Assembly: GCA_023525715.1 (NCBI GenBank)
Contig: CM042012.1
Location: forward strand, 48,449,561 to 48,513,560
Length of the DNA: 64,000 nt
DNA from: Cichorium intybus
Lineage: Eukaryota > Streptophyta > Magnoliopsida > Asterales > Asteraceae
Direction: 5' to 3'
Each line of letters starts with the position of its first letter. Position 1 is the stretch's first letter. A model generated the notes under the pieces. The model was not told where the DNA came from, did no database searches, and worked only from the letters and a program-made list of their open reading frames with translations. Of the stretch, positions 38,346-50,045 are shown piece by piece. The translations under genes and the position numbers were made by a program.

Positions 38346-38632
38346 GGCTGGGGGAAGCAGTCAGCGCATGCTAAGCATGCTAAGCATTGCCACGTCAACA
38401 TTTAACATGTTAGCACATGCTGACCAAATTTGGTGGGTGTAGTCAGCATGTGCTAACATGCTAAAAGGTACAAGTCTCAATGGTGTATGTACAAGTCAAA
38501 TAGCTTATGGCGAGCTCGCTGGAAACTCAGCGAGGGAGAGATGGCGAGATGCTTGGCGAGGAGGGGAGGAGTAGTCAGCGAGAGTTTGGCGAGTGTTTGG
38601 CGAGGAGGGACAACGAGCTGCTCCCTCCAGCC
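38346..38632. mobile_element. MITE, 287 bp, inside the tandem array
   Basis: The ends GGCTGGGGGAAGCAG and, on the other strand, GGCTGGAGGGAGCAG form inverted repeats, and repeat-array sequence resumes on both sides. The flanking TAA/AAA is not a clean duplication, so the superfamily is uncertain (PIF/Harbinger is likely). Confidence 0.65.
38406..38460. repeat. Perfect 19-bp inverted repeat
   Basis: CATGTTAGCACATGCTGAC at 38406-38424 and its exact reverse complement at 38442-38460 flank a 17-nt loop inside the MITE. Confidence 0.9.
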
Positions 38633-39299
38633 AAATACAAATATATTGAAGCAGATACAAAAACAAAAGAACCATCAAGTTGACACTCCAAAAACAAAAG
38701 AACCATTAAAGAGATAACATAAAACACTTGGATTTTTAACTAAATTTGGTCCATGACTGATCAACATATTTTTTCAGAATTGCTCACTGTCTCAAATATA
38801 CAGATTGTAAAACATATATATTAAAGCACAAAAACATTTACAAATAAATCGATACAATAAGTCAAATAAAGTAAAATAGAAACACATAAACATACTGATA
38901 AAAACAAATGAAAATTCAAAACAACTCTAATACACATATATTGAAAATTAAAAAAATACAAATTCCAAAGTCACAATACAACAAACTTGTATTTCTTTTT
39001 AACAAATTTGGTCCAAGACTGATCAAATGTTTTTCCAGAAGTCCTTCAAAAAAAAGATACACACTCTAATACACATATATTGTAACACATACAAAAACAA
39101 AAGAACCATTAAAGTGACACTCAAAAAATTGGAAAGAGAGAAACACATAAACATATTGACAATAATAGATAAAAACTAAAAACAAAAAAAATTCGTTCAT
39201 ATTATCACATACATACAAATGTAGTTGAAAACAGAGAAACACAATTATATTGAAAAACGAATACATTATTTAAGAAACATACTATAAAGAATAAATAAT

Positions 39300-39830
39300 C
39301 GATACAATCAATAAAATACGTATTAGATAATTACATGATGTTTTTTATAATGAATCAACTTCAGGATTGAAGAAAAAGTTGGTGATTTCTGTGGAAGATA
39401 ATTTATGTGCAACATGGATTGAATTTTAATATTGAATAATGAATCGTGAACACCAATATAATAAATAAGATTTGTGACTTTAATTTTATTTAGGTGGCTC
39501 AAAAAGTAGTAATTAGTGACTTTAATTTTGGTAATGTTACTCTGATATACTACTTTTCCTGTATTCTTCAAACTCATATCATGTAGGTGATCATCACGAT
39601 ATGGATAATTAAGACAATCATAATCATGGTAGTAATGAACGAGATAGTTACTATGATGGCGCATGGGCCTATTGCATACTCATCACATCAGCTTTTTCAG
39701 CTGCATGTATCAACCTTTCAATTTTGATATCGTATGGGTCTAAAGCATTAGCCACACCATCGTTATGCTTGGCATCGTGATAAGTTGCAGTTACATGAGG
39801 CCTTCCACTAAAGACTATTATTAGGGGTGT
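39300..39830. other. Non-coding flank
   Basis: AT-rich, no supported gene. A minus-strand frame at 39323-39664 is His/Tyr-rich and unrecognised. Confidence 0.35.
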
Positions 39831-39831
39831 G

Positions 39832-40249
<418 letters not shown>

Positions 40250-41360
40250 TAGTCTATTATATCAGTTGGGCTCTGATACTAATGATGCAAAATAAATCAC
40301 AAAAACAGAAATGGTCAAAACAATATCCAAAACTCAAAAACTCACAAGAATAAGTTATTTTTTCTAAGAATTAATATTTAGCTCTTATAGAAGTTTTATC
40401 TAAAATTCAGCTACTAACTAAAACTCTAATATGACTTGAAATTAAAAATATAAATAATCTAATATAGGTAATAATATAAAATGAATCCTAATTAAAATTT
40501 GGGGCTCTTACAATAAAATTAATTAAGTAGCTTAGATTTATCTCAATACCTAAATTCTTTAGCCCAAAAAACTCGATCTTTTGGCCCAAGAATTCAACCC
40601 ACTTGGCCACTTAGAAAGAAAATGTTTTCGAGTTGTCCAACATCAATTTTTCGAAAATTTCTTTAACAAACATCACTTTCAATCTGTTAAAATATAACAT
40701 TATTTGTATGAAAACTTTAATTTAAGTAATCGTGTTTTAAAAAAAATACTATCACGCGATTAGAATACACATCAGTTCATTTTTTTGTTTGTTATTCACC
40801 AAAACATAAATGTTGTCAAGCAGTGTGATAAAACTTTGTGAAAATAGTTTTGTAACACTGCACCAACATATTAAATTAACTGTTATATGTTATATAAAGC
40901 TTTATGCTTATCCTTGTCGATGTATGGATTCAAGATAGCATTAGAAAAGCCCTATACTAACAATTTGCGATGTATGAACAAACGCTATTAGTATTCTATA
41001 TATTTGCGTATATTCATCAAGTTGATGCCCAGCTCATCACAAAAAGGGCTATTTCTCCCCATCTGCAAAATGGTGAGGTGTTGTGTAAAAAACCCAATTT
41101 TTGACTATGGGCCGAAGCTCATGGGCGCAAGGTATAAAAAGTCAGAATTTTTTTCATTTACCTTCATTTTCAGTTTAGAAAGTTACAAAATCCTTTCAAT
41201 CTCTCTGCAACAATGGCTGAAGAATATCAGTCAAATATGGCAAGTTTCTTTATTTTTAATTATTTTTCGTATTTTCGTACATGCATTGTAGATATTAAGT
41301 GGTAAAAACGAGCAATATAACAACAAAATACCTCGAAACCCGAAAATCAAAGAGAGATTT
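40250..41360. other. AT-rich non-coding DNA
   Basis: No supported gene. CTCTGATAC at about 40269 resembles a primer-site remnant but has no LTR next to it. Confidence 0.35.
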
Positions 41361-41368
41361 GCAGGTGG

Positions 41369-41520
41369 CTTGGTTCACCTGCGAAAGTACAAGTGTTTAA
41401 TGCACAATTTGTGCATTACACAATTATACTTTCGCAGGTGAGCCAAGAACACCTGTGAGAGTACAAATGTGTAATGCACATATTGTAAATTTGCATTAAA
41501 CACTTGTACTTTTGCAGGTG
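41369..41520. repeat. Two adjacent long palindromes (four alternating copies)
   Basis: Arms 41369-41407 and 41409-41447 form a 39-bp inverted repeat with a single-base loop and about four mismatches. The next palindrome (about 41453-41520) repeats the same unit (CACCTGYGARAGTACAA, then GTGTAATGCA), again inverted. The result is four alternating copies of one unit of about 39 bp. Transcription in either direction would give a double hairpin. Confidence 0.85.
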
Positions 41521-41530
41521 CCTTAAGCAA

Positions 41531-43860
41531 CATTTGAAAATTGTATATATTTTTTTCAAAAGCCGAAATTAGGTATACATTTTTATATGTTTTTTTCGCA
41601 TGCCACGTCATCAAATTGCAGGCCATGTCATCATTTTTACAGGTGGCATACCTGCTGCAAAAACACTCACTATTTTAGTTATTTGTTTAATTTTTGATTA
41701 TTTTTGGCAAAACTTTATACAATTAAGTTATTTTTTTATTTTTCTCTTTTAATTATTATTTTGAGTTTAACCCTAACTTCTTTTATAATTTTTTTTTTCC
41801 ATTTTTTACAACTTTCTTTTTATATGGTTTGTGAAAGTTTTTTTTATAAAATTAATTTTTTAATACTTTTATTACATTTTTTTTCAATTTCTTTTACATT
41901 TTATTTTTTTACAATATCTTGTTTATGAATTCGTTTTTTAAAAATAGTGTTTTAAATCAGATTATTTAAAAAAAATTATATCTTTGTTTTTATGAATGTT
42001 TTTATAGGTTTCTCGGTTTTTTAGAAATTCATTTTCTATTTTTACATATGTTACTTTTTACAAAAAAATTTAAATATTTTTTTTAACTTTGTTTTTCTAA
42101 TAGCACCATTTTATAAAAATAGTTATCTTTAGAAAATTACCTTTTTACAAATACTTTTATATCTATTGTTTTTATGCATTACTAAGGTTTCTATTTTTAT
42201 AAATTAGTAACTTCTTTTGGAATAAATTTGTCTATTTTTTACATACTTGTTACCATACATGCAATTTTGTAAAAGCATATAATTTTTTAATATTTGTCTA
42301 AACAACGAGAAGTACACTTGCATGAAATTATGCATTACTAAGGTTTCTATTATAGGCAACACAAACACAAGGGTTTCTTCAGACCTTAGCTGTCACCTCC
42401 CTCCTCTATCTCTCTTGATCTATTGGCTTTATTCCTTAATTATTCGGAGCTTATTCTTCTCATCTTGGGTTTCAAATACCAAGCCTTGGTTAGACACACT
42501 TAGAGCTTGCTTGGAGAACAAGAAATCATGGCCTCTTGCTCATGGTTTTGGAGACCTTAGGGCACAACTCGTGGCGCTTATTGGAGTCCTTTTGATCTTG
42601 CTCTTGGGGTGCTACTACAATAAAGGGGTGCTACCTTGGACCCTAGATCATCAACTGCTTGATTCTTAAAGGTATAAATCCTAAATTGCTTGTTAGGTTA
42701 TATTTTGTTACAGGATGTTTTGAACATGTGATCCTCTTGCTTGAGTTTTTGGTTTTGATATTATATTGCTTTTGTTGCTATGTTTTGTTGTCATTGTTTG
42801 CATCAAACTAATCCCAAAAGATATCTAACATTTTTATGAATCAATCTTATATTGATTGAAGAATATATATAGAAATAAATAAGTGTAAGGAACTAGTGAA
42901 TTTGTGTAGCTAGACATACCTAACTATGAAGGTGAGCATATAGTGATCCTTTACATTGGGTATATGTAATAAATGCAATGTTGTTATGTTAAATGCTTTC
43001 ACCTAATATTGTTATGAGTTTTTGGACATAGTATCCTTCATTGGTATATTGACTTGTCATGGGTATTTGTATTGTTATTGGAAGTTGGAACTTGGTTAAG
43101 TTATTTGGTATTCAAGTGACTATGCATAACAATTTTGTGGAATGTCTAGACATCGATCTCTTTGAAGAGATGGTGGCCGGTGGTGCCAAGATAACAAAGG
43201 GCATGGCCTTGGTGAAAAATAATTATGAGCTCAGTGGCCGATGATGACAAAATATCTAAGGGTATGACATTGGTGGAAAAAGGAGTATGATCTTCTATTA
43301 AAAAGGTCATTGTAGATAGATCTGGTTTATCACAATGGTAAGCGTTCCAAGGGGACCAAAATATTCGGGGGAAATGGTCTTCCTATGATTGTTGTATTTA
43401 ATATTTCAAGATGATTATGCTTGTTCTCACCTTCAAGTATGTTATTGTATTGATATTGAAACATTGAATTGGTTACACTTGACCTAGTTAAGTAAATGCT
43501 CCCGTATATAAAAGCTTACGTACTCATGAGACGAAAGTCTTTTGTATCTATTGTGTTTTTATTTGGCATGTATCGATGTATTGATGACAATGAGTATGTC
43601 ATGGACTATATACATGGATTTTGTGCTAGAAGACCTTCTTATGAAATTAGAGATATGGGAGTGTATTGGAGTCTTTGAATGAACTTAGTATTGTATGTAA
43701 TAATTTATTTGGCTTTTGTATATCGTTTGTAACCATATGGAGCACTAATACTCGCCTTTTATTAAACTATGACATATTCTGGGACGTGATTCTACTTACT
43801 TTGATAAAAACGAGTGGGAGCCCATGCTCCGCACGAGTTTTTTTCCTCTTGGGTCACGCG
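41531..43860. other. Non-coding or unrecognised repeat-like DNA
   Basis: 41640-42300 is T-rich low-complexity DNA. 42320-43680 has a more even composition and short frames (for example 42322-42669), but none resembles a known protein. It may be the internal region of a decayed retroelement ending at the LTR-like end at 44139. Confidence 0.35.
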
Positions 43861-44139
43861 GGTTATTTTTTCCTCTTGGTTCTATTTGACTATTGAGTCT
43901 GATTGACTAGGGTTTTTTGTGGCTTTGCTGTCGTTTGAAATCGCTGGGGGTCCTTTTTCCTTTCGTAGCTTGACTTTCAACCGTTGCATATAGAATCGCT
44001 GTAAAGGTATATAAATTTGTTTTTTGGATTTTGTTTTATGATGTTTAAGTGTTCTACGTTTGTTTTAGTTTCCTTTGATTTTACGGGTTCGGTCAGCTCG
44101 GTGGGTGACCCAGTTCCTTGAGTGGGTTGGGGTGTGTCA
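43861..44139 (-). mobile_element. LTR-like terminus cutting the GUCD1-like gene
   Basis: On the minus strand the sequence starts abruptly with TGACACACCCCAACCCACTC directly after the GUCD1-like exon sequence (GAAAAGTCC). A TG start and this C-rich motif are typical of gypsy LTR starts. I could not find its other end or a duplication of GGACT, so the left boundary given here is arbitrary. Confidence 0.45.
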
Positions 44140-44258
44140 GGACTTTTCAATATCATTAGGCAATTGCTCCTACAAAGAAAGGGGATTTTAGCAACTAAGT
44201 TATATGATTGAAATCGCTCAAAGGGAATTTGAATACCAATTACCTTGTAAAATGTTTC
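44140..44258 (-). pseudogene. GUCD1/GC1-like gene remnant, 3' part
   Basis: Contains the end of the exon split by the copia element (ETFYK across the GTTTC duplication, donor at 44243), then an intron of 74 bases ending TTTGTAG, then the exon start EQLPNDIEKS. These are consecutive residues in plant guanylyl cyclase 1 (GUCD1 family). The exon is cut at 44139 by an LTR-like end. The 5' exons are at 50207-50527. Confidence 0.75.
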
Positions 44259-44419
44259 TGTGAAAGTTTATGGAATGAAATCACTGTATTGAATTCACGT
44301 AATTGATTTACAAAAATAATACAATCTATATATGTACATAAGACACAACCCTAAAGGGCCCTACACACTAGGTGGGCCAGCCGTAAACCCCTAGGGCTAA
44401 CCGAGAATTATATTTAACA
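44259..44419 (-). repeat. 3' LTR of the copia element, 161 bp
   Basis: Starts TGTGAAAGTTTATGG and ends ATATTTAACA in plus orientation; pairs with 50046-50206. Confidence 0.93.
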
Positions 44420-44430
44420 CTCCCCCTCAA
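44420..44430 (-). other. Polypurine tract of the copia element
   Basis: On the minus strand TTGAGGGGGAG directly precedes the TGTTAAAT start of the 3' LTR. Confidence 0.8.
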
Positions 44431-46435
44431 GCTGGAGCATATATATCGTAGGCTCCAAGCTTGTTGCACATGTAGTCTATTCGAGGTCCTTTAAGACTTT
44501 TGGTAAAGACATCGGCCAGCTGTTCATCGGAGACCACGAACTCTGTCACGATAGTGCCATCCATAAGTTTGTCCCGAACAAAGTGACAGTCAGTCTCTAT
44601 GTGTTTGGTCCTTTCATGAAAGACGGGATTTGAAGCAATATGTATGGCTGCCTGGTTATCACATATAAGAGTCATTGGAGTAACATTACCAAATTTTAGT
44701 TCTTTTAGTAACCTCTTGACCCAAACTAGTTCACATGTGGCGTTAGCCATGGCGCGGTACTCGGCTTCTGCGCTAGATCGAGATACCAACGATTGCTTCT
44801 TACTTATCCATGACACCAGATTTCCTCCAAGAAGTACGCAGTAACCTGATGTTGACCTTCGGCTGAACGGGCATCCATCATAACTTGCGTCTGAGTAACA
44901 CTTTACTTCCTCACTCCCTTTGTTTTCATACAAGAGGCCTTTTCCTGGAGCACCCTTGATGTATTTCAGAATGCGTAATGCAGCTTCCCAATGAGTGTCC
45001 CGTGGAGAATTCAGAAACTGGCTAACTATGCTCACTGCGAATGAAATATCTGGATGAGTAACAGTGAGATAGTTAAGGCGACCAACCAGCCTTCGATATT
45101 TGCCTTGATCTTCTAGAGGCTCCCCCTGATCAGGAAGGAGCTTGACATTTGGGTCCATCGGAGAGTCTATCGGCTTGCAGTCGGTCAGATGAGCTTCTTC
45201 CAGAATATCCAGGGCATATTTTCTTTGAGAAATAGAGATCCCATCTTTTGATTTTGCCACTTCAATGCCAAGAAAATATCTGAGTTTTCCCATGTCTTTG
45301 GTCTGGAATTGTCTAAACAAGTGATTTTTGAGTTCTTGTATTCCTGTTAGATCATTTCCGGTGATGACTATGTCGTCAACATAGACAACCAAATAAATAT
45401 TTTTCGTCCCTGATGTTCGAAAGAAGACTGAATGGTCTGCATGACTTTGTTTCATTCCAAAGTTTTTGACTACTGAACTGAATCTCCCAAACCAGGCCCT
45501 GGGAGATTGTTTCAGACCATAAAGAGCTTTCTTGAGTTCGCAAACCAATCCGGACTCCCCCTGAGCAACAAACCCCGGAGGTTGCTCCATATAAACTTCC
45601 TCTTCTAGATCGCCATGAACGAAAGCGTTTTTTATGTCTAATTGATGAAGAGGCCAGTCACGGATAGCAGCCATGGACAGTAGGATACGAATACTTGTCA
45701 TTTTGGCAACCGGGGAGAAAGTGTCACCATAGTCAAGGCGGAAAATCTGAGTGTAGCCCTTGGCGACAAGCCGAGCTTTGAGGCGATCCAGATTACCATC
45801 TGGGCCGACCTTGGGAGTAAAGATCCAGCGACACCCGACTTTGGATTTCCCTGGAGGCAAGGGGACTAAATCCCATGTTTGATTAGAGTGTAGAGCCTCC
45901 ATTTCGGCAATCATGGCTTTGCTCCAACCCGGATGAGACATAGCTTCCCCCTTAGTCCTTGGAATCTGTACAGATGCAATACTAGCAACACAAGCAGAGT
46001 ACGGTTGCGAGAGACGATCATAACGGACATAGTTATACACAGGATAAGGATTGAGTGTGGAACGGGTACCTTTTCTCTGTGCAATGGGAAGATCGTCGTT
46101 ATCGTTGTCTGTTGGATCAGGCACAGGGGGAACAACTGTTGACGGATCTGAGCCGAGAGGACCACTATCGGATGTGGGAGCATGATGGCGAGGGTGACGG
46201 CGATGATATGTTTGGAACGGAGGGTCTGTAGGTGGAGGAGTAGGCTGACTGGGCTGACTTTCTTTAGTGTTTTCGGAGGACACGGAAGGGTAGACAGGAA
46301 TGGGAAGAACTTGATCAAGATCGGAAGACTCGTGTTGAGGAGATGAAAAATAGTTTTGTTGCTCAAAGAAGGTAACGTCAGTCAACATAAAGTATCGGTT
46401 GAGAATAGGAGAGTAACATTTGTATCCCTTTTGGA
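44427..46435 (-). pseudogene. Copia pol, reverse transcriptase and RNase H part
   Basis: A long open frame follows the integrase tail (QKGYKCYSPILNRYF). The reverse transcriptase includes WSKAMIAEMEALHSNQTWDL, KARLVAKGYTQ, HQLDIKNAFVHGDLEEEVYM, LYGLKQSPRAWF and the catalytic VVYVDDIVITGND. RNase H includes CYSDASYDGCPFSRRSTSGY, SSAEAEYRAMA and HIETDCHFVRD. The frame is intact from the hAT target site to the stop at 44427. It is in phase with the upstream pol frame once the 1346 inserted bases (element plus duplication) are discounted. It copies element RNA into DNA in the particle. Confidence 0.95.
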
Positions 46436-47773
46436 TAGGGATGAGCATATGGACCGGGGAACCGGTTGGAACCGGGAACCGAACCGGAACCGACCCGGGA
46501 ACCAGGAACCGGAAGTACCGATCGGGCCGGGACCAGGTCTCAATTTTTTGGGAATTTTGGAACCGGAAACCGGACCGCGGGACCGGCCCAAAACCGGGAA
46601 CCGGACCGGGGTACCCAAGCTTTTAGGACTATTAATACCAGTTTTTTATATAACGTGATAACAGTAATCATTAGTTCGTTACTATTTCTTTCAATGAAGT
46701 GGGACAATTTCAGCTTATGAACCCTTTTTCTTTTCAACTATTTATTGTGTTACTACATCATCATGAGCGTTTAGCAGCATCCTTCAATAACAACCACCGA
46801 GCTCCATTCACAAGTTCTTCCTTCACCATGAACAAAACAGCAGCAGCAATAACACTTTGTACTATCTTTGTGCTCATTCCTCTGTAAAATCCATGAAGCC
46901 CTTCATAACGTATCATCTTCAATATTGCATCCAGTGTGCCTAAATGAGAAAAGATTATAACAGGTAAGCAGCTTTTCTCTAGTAAAATAAAATGATGAGA
47001 TCGTATTTCGTACCTTTATACTGATGCTTTTTGTCTACACCAAGCACTTGCTTTGCTTGAAGTCTCGACTGAATTTTACAAAAAAGGAAAAAGTAATCAA
47101 GAAATGAAAAAGTAATTTTCTATCGAACCTTAAAAGGTAGTTAGTTACCTTCACAACTAAAAGAGGATACGTTACAACTGTCGCCCCAAGTTTTGCTAAC
47201 GCCCCAAGCAAAAATACCTGAAAGATGATATGCATAAAAAATTTAGATATTTTAAAAAAAATGAAAATTTGGTGGTTTTATTATTAGTTACTTGCCTCTA
47301 AAGCAGTTACACCTTTGGATGGAGATTTCTTTGTGTGGGTCTGCATGCGGGTAACTACTACCCATATAGGATTTGTTAGCAGCACATTCACACACCTAAA
47401 AGACAATACATTTGCTTGAAATCAAATATAGCAATATAAAAATGCAAATGCAACAAATTAAAAGGAGTTTGAAGAAATTACCCGGACATAGCAGCCACCA
47501 TGAGTGATGAAAGCATCCCGACTGATCCATCACCAGCTCCTTCCTTCTTGTGTCTAAGTGCTGTAACAATGAACGATTCTTTACACACACTTGAAATCGT
47601 GTTTACCAGTTCCAACTTTTAAGAACCGACAAAAACCGGAACCGAAACTGGAACCGTTAGAACTGAAACCGGTAGAACCGGCGGTCCGGTTCGGTTCCAT
47701 ATTTTCACCATATTCCGGTTCCCGGTTCGGGTCGGTTCGGTTCCGGCCGGTTCGGTTCCTTTGCTCATCCCTA
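46436..47773 (-). mobile_element. hAT element carrying peroxisomal carrier exons
   Basis: Both ends read TAGGGATGAGCA inward and are followed by GGAACCGG-rich subterminal repeats. A perfect 8-bp duplication, CTTTTGGA, flanks it (46428-46435 and 47774-47781). It sits inside the copia pol gene. There is no transposase. The centre holds five exons with introns of a plant mitochondrial-carrier-family gene, so this is a gene-capturing non-autonomous hAT of 1338 bp. Confidence 0.9.
46761..47560 (-). pseudogene. PXN: Captured peroxisomal NAD carrier (PXN-like), 5 exons
   Basis: Minus-strand exons lie at 47482-47560, 47296-47395, 47149-47217, 47014-47068 and 46761-46939. They encode GDGSVGMLSSLMVAAMSG, CVNVLLTNPIWVVVTRMQTH, VFLLGALAKLGATVVTYPLL, SRLQAKQVLGVDKKHQYK and GTLDAILKMIRYEGLHGFYR, with the stop codon at 46761. 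This is the C-terminal half of a mitochondrial-carrier-family protein, closest in memory to the peroxisomal NAD/CoA-type carrier PXN, with PxW/PxL and YEG motifs. Introns have GT-AG borders except the one after 47296, which has the classic GC donor (GAG then GCAAGT). All exons join in frame with no stop seen. The N-terminal half is absent, so it is not a functional carrier. Retained introns show DNA-level capture. Confidence 0.9.
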
Positions 47774-49297
47774 CTTTTGGAGGCGAGAATACCCGAGGAA
47801 AACACACTTGTAGGCTTTAGGGGCAAGTTTATCCCGTCCTGGTTCAAGACAGTGAACAAAGCACACACAGCCGAAAGGATGAAGTGGAAGTTGAGTGGCT
47901 GGAAGATTTGGGTATAAGATAGAGAAGGGAATTTTATTGTCAAGAACGGTGGAGGGCATGCGATTAATGTAGTAGCATGCGGTGAGGACAGTGTCAGCCC
48001 AAAGTTTTTGTGGGAGATGAGCATGTACGAGGAGGGTTCGAGCTGTTTCAATCAGGTGTCTGTTTTTCCTTTCGGCTATACCATTTTACTGTGGGGTTCG
48101 AGGGCAAGAGGACTGATGTAGCATGCCTTGGGTATTCATGAAATTTGTGGATTGGGTAGAGAAATACTCAAGGGCATTGTCACTTCTCAATGTACGAATC
48201 GGGACTCCGAATTGAGTTTTTATTTCAGCACAAAAGGATTGAAAATTAGTAAATAACTCAGAACGATTTTTCATTAAGTAAATCCAAGTATATCGAGAAT
48301 AGTCGTCAATAAAAGAAACAAAATACTGATAACATAAGGAAGATTTGACACGACTAGGACCCCACACATCAGTGTGAACAAGACAAAAAGGAGAATCGAC
48401 TCTACTGTTGACCTTTGGAGAAAAGACACCACGAGTATGTTTTCCCAGTTGGCATGACTCACAATCGATGGTGGTGTTGGAAGGCAGACTTGGAACAAGC
48501 TTTTTCAACTTAGATAGAGAGGGGTGACCGTGAAGATGGTGAAGGTAGTGAGGAGATGTTGAGGCAGCGGCAATGGTAGGATTTGGTTTACTTAGATAGT
48601 AGTGACCCTGGGAATCAAGCCCGTCTCCAATCATCCTCCCTGTGTCCAGATCCTGCAAACAAACAGTATAAGGTGTAAAAGTGATTGAGCAAGATTGTCG
48701 TTTTGTGAGTCGACTGACCGACAGCAAGTTGAAGGGGCTTTGAGGAACATAAAGAATGGAATCAACGGATAGAGATGGAATAGGATGGGATTCCCCTATT
48801 CCACTCACCGTGGTTGTGCTCCCATCAGCCACTGTAATACTCGGTAAATTCTTTGAATAAGTAAGAGAATAGAGAAGATCTTTGTTACCATACATATGAT
48901 CTGTGGCTGCGGGGTCGACCGGCCATGGTCCTAGATTCGGACCACGAGTGGCACAGACAGTAGGACCCGGAGTTCTCTTTTCTTCTTGATACTTGACATA
49001 GGCTTCATATTCTGCAGGAGACATGTGCACCACTTGTGGCTGAGAAGTGGTTTGGTGGTCTGAACCTGTTTGAAAGACATTCACTGAGTGTGATGATGTC
49101 TGAAAAGTTGCTGGTTTCCCATGCTTCTTCCAACATCGATCCTCTGTGTGTCCTAGTTTGTGACAATGCTTACAGTAGGGTCTCTTTTGATTAGATCCCT
49201 TCTTTGTACTTGTTGCAAAGGCAGAAGGAGAGACAGTAGAATTGGTGGTTGCATTTGTACCTGTGATGTTTAGCAAGCGGTGGAAGGTATCTTTCAT
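47774..49297 (-). pseudogene. Copia zinc knuckle, protease and integrase part
   Basis: The frame holds a CCHC zinc knuckle (CKHCHKLGHTEDRC) and the protease segment WPVDPAATDHM. The integrase zinc region follows (HHLHGHPSLSKL, CESCQLGKHTRG) and then the catalytic core (LVHTDVWGPSR and LRSDNALEYFS). A TAA at 48086-48088 follows the CPRTPQ block, where relatives continue NGIAERK. After it the frame runs on through HPFGCVCFVHCLEPGRDKL and KAYKCVFLGYSRLQK to the hAT insertion. The protease motif reads DPAA where relatives have DSGA, so the active-site loop looks altered. Confidence 0.9.
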
Positions 49298-49324
49298 GGT
49301 TGGAATAGAAGAACTGGTCAGAAT

Positions 49325-49876
49325 CTAATGTCTGACAGACTCGTATTCAGGTTTCAGACCAGATAGGGCAGCCACCATGAAGAATTTCTCCTTCTGAGCA
49401 ATCTGTTCGGTGCGAGAATTGGTGTATGGCATAAGTGCTTCAAATTCTTGCATGAGGGATCGAACATGCCCAAGATAGGACTCCATACTTCCTTCCTGCC
49501 TCATGTTTTGGATGTTATTAACCACAGTGTATAGCCTTTGGATGTCATTGGTGTAGCATTCAGCAGCTTCGGTCCACACATCATAGCATGTTTCAAATGG
49601 ACGGAACAGTTGGATTATGGAGGGATCAATTGACTGCCATAGAAGATTGCATAGTTGTGCATCAGTCTGTTCCCATTTATCCCGCTCTGCTGTCTCTATG
49701 TCAGTGACACGCTTGATGAGGTGATTGCCCTTGTCTTGTCCCTTGAACCTCATCTTGACAGAAGCAGCCCATGAGAGATAGTTGGCAGATCCAAGAAGCT
49801 TCTCTGTGGTAATGGAGTGTGAGCCGGAAATCATGAAGGGTGGTGTATGGACCGGAGGATTAACAACATCGCCCAT
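49325..49876 (-). pseudogene. Copia gag
   Basis: Starts at the Met at 49876 (MGDVVNPPVHTPPFMISGSH). The gag core includes LLGSANYLSWAASVKMRFKG, WEQTDAQLCNLLWQSIDPSI and MESYLGHVRSLMQEFEALMP. The frame meets a TAG at 49325-49327 after KPEYESVRH and then continues in the same frame into the zinc-knuckle part at 49297, so one nonsense change separates gag from pol. Confidence 0.9.
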
Positions 49877-50031
49877 GGTGATCTTTAGAGGCAGCGGAAT
49901 CGAGAGAAGGAAAGATCACGGCAGGGAGAGAAATAACAACCGCCGGAGGGAAGGAACACGGCGGGAAGAGGGTGGCCGGAAAGGAGGAACACGGCGGAGA
50001 AGAGGGATCAGAAAACCGGAATAGGGAAACC

Positions 50032-50045
50032 CGGCTCTGATACCA
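50032..50045 (-). other. Primer binding site of the copia element
   Basis: On the minus strand TGGTATCAGAGCCG abuts the 5' LTR and is complementary to initiator Met-tRNA. Confidence 0.92.

Larger units (their letters stand above)
37690..39110. repeat. Diverged tandem repeat array
   Basis: At least four imperfect copies of a unit of roughly 200-350 bp share TTTAATAAATTTGGT, ACTGATCAA, TTTCCAGAA, ACACATATATTGAA and CCAAAGTCACA blocks (around 37690, 38100, 38700 and 38950). The array is interrupted by the MITE at 38346-38632. No gene was seen; open frames here are Lys/Asn-rich chance frames. Confidence 0.65.

Noticed and set aside
43496..43678. Frame containing YEIRDMGVY, resembling the YEIRDP motif of GUCD1
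   Set aside because: It is on the wrong strand for the GUCD1-like remnant, and no other family motif is nearby.
40250..44139. Search for the second end and target duplication of the LTR-like terminus at 44139
   Set aside because: No GGACT followed by a TG...CA partner was found by eye, so no full element or solo LTR was called.
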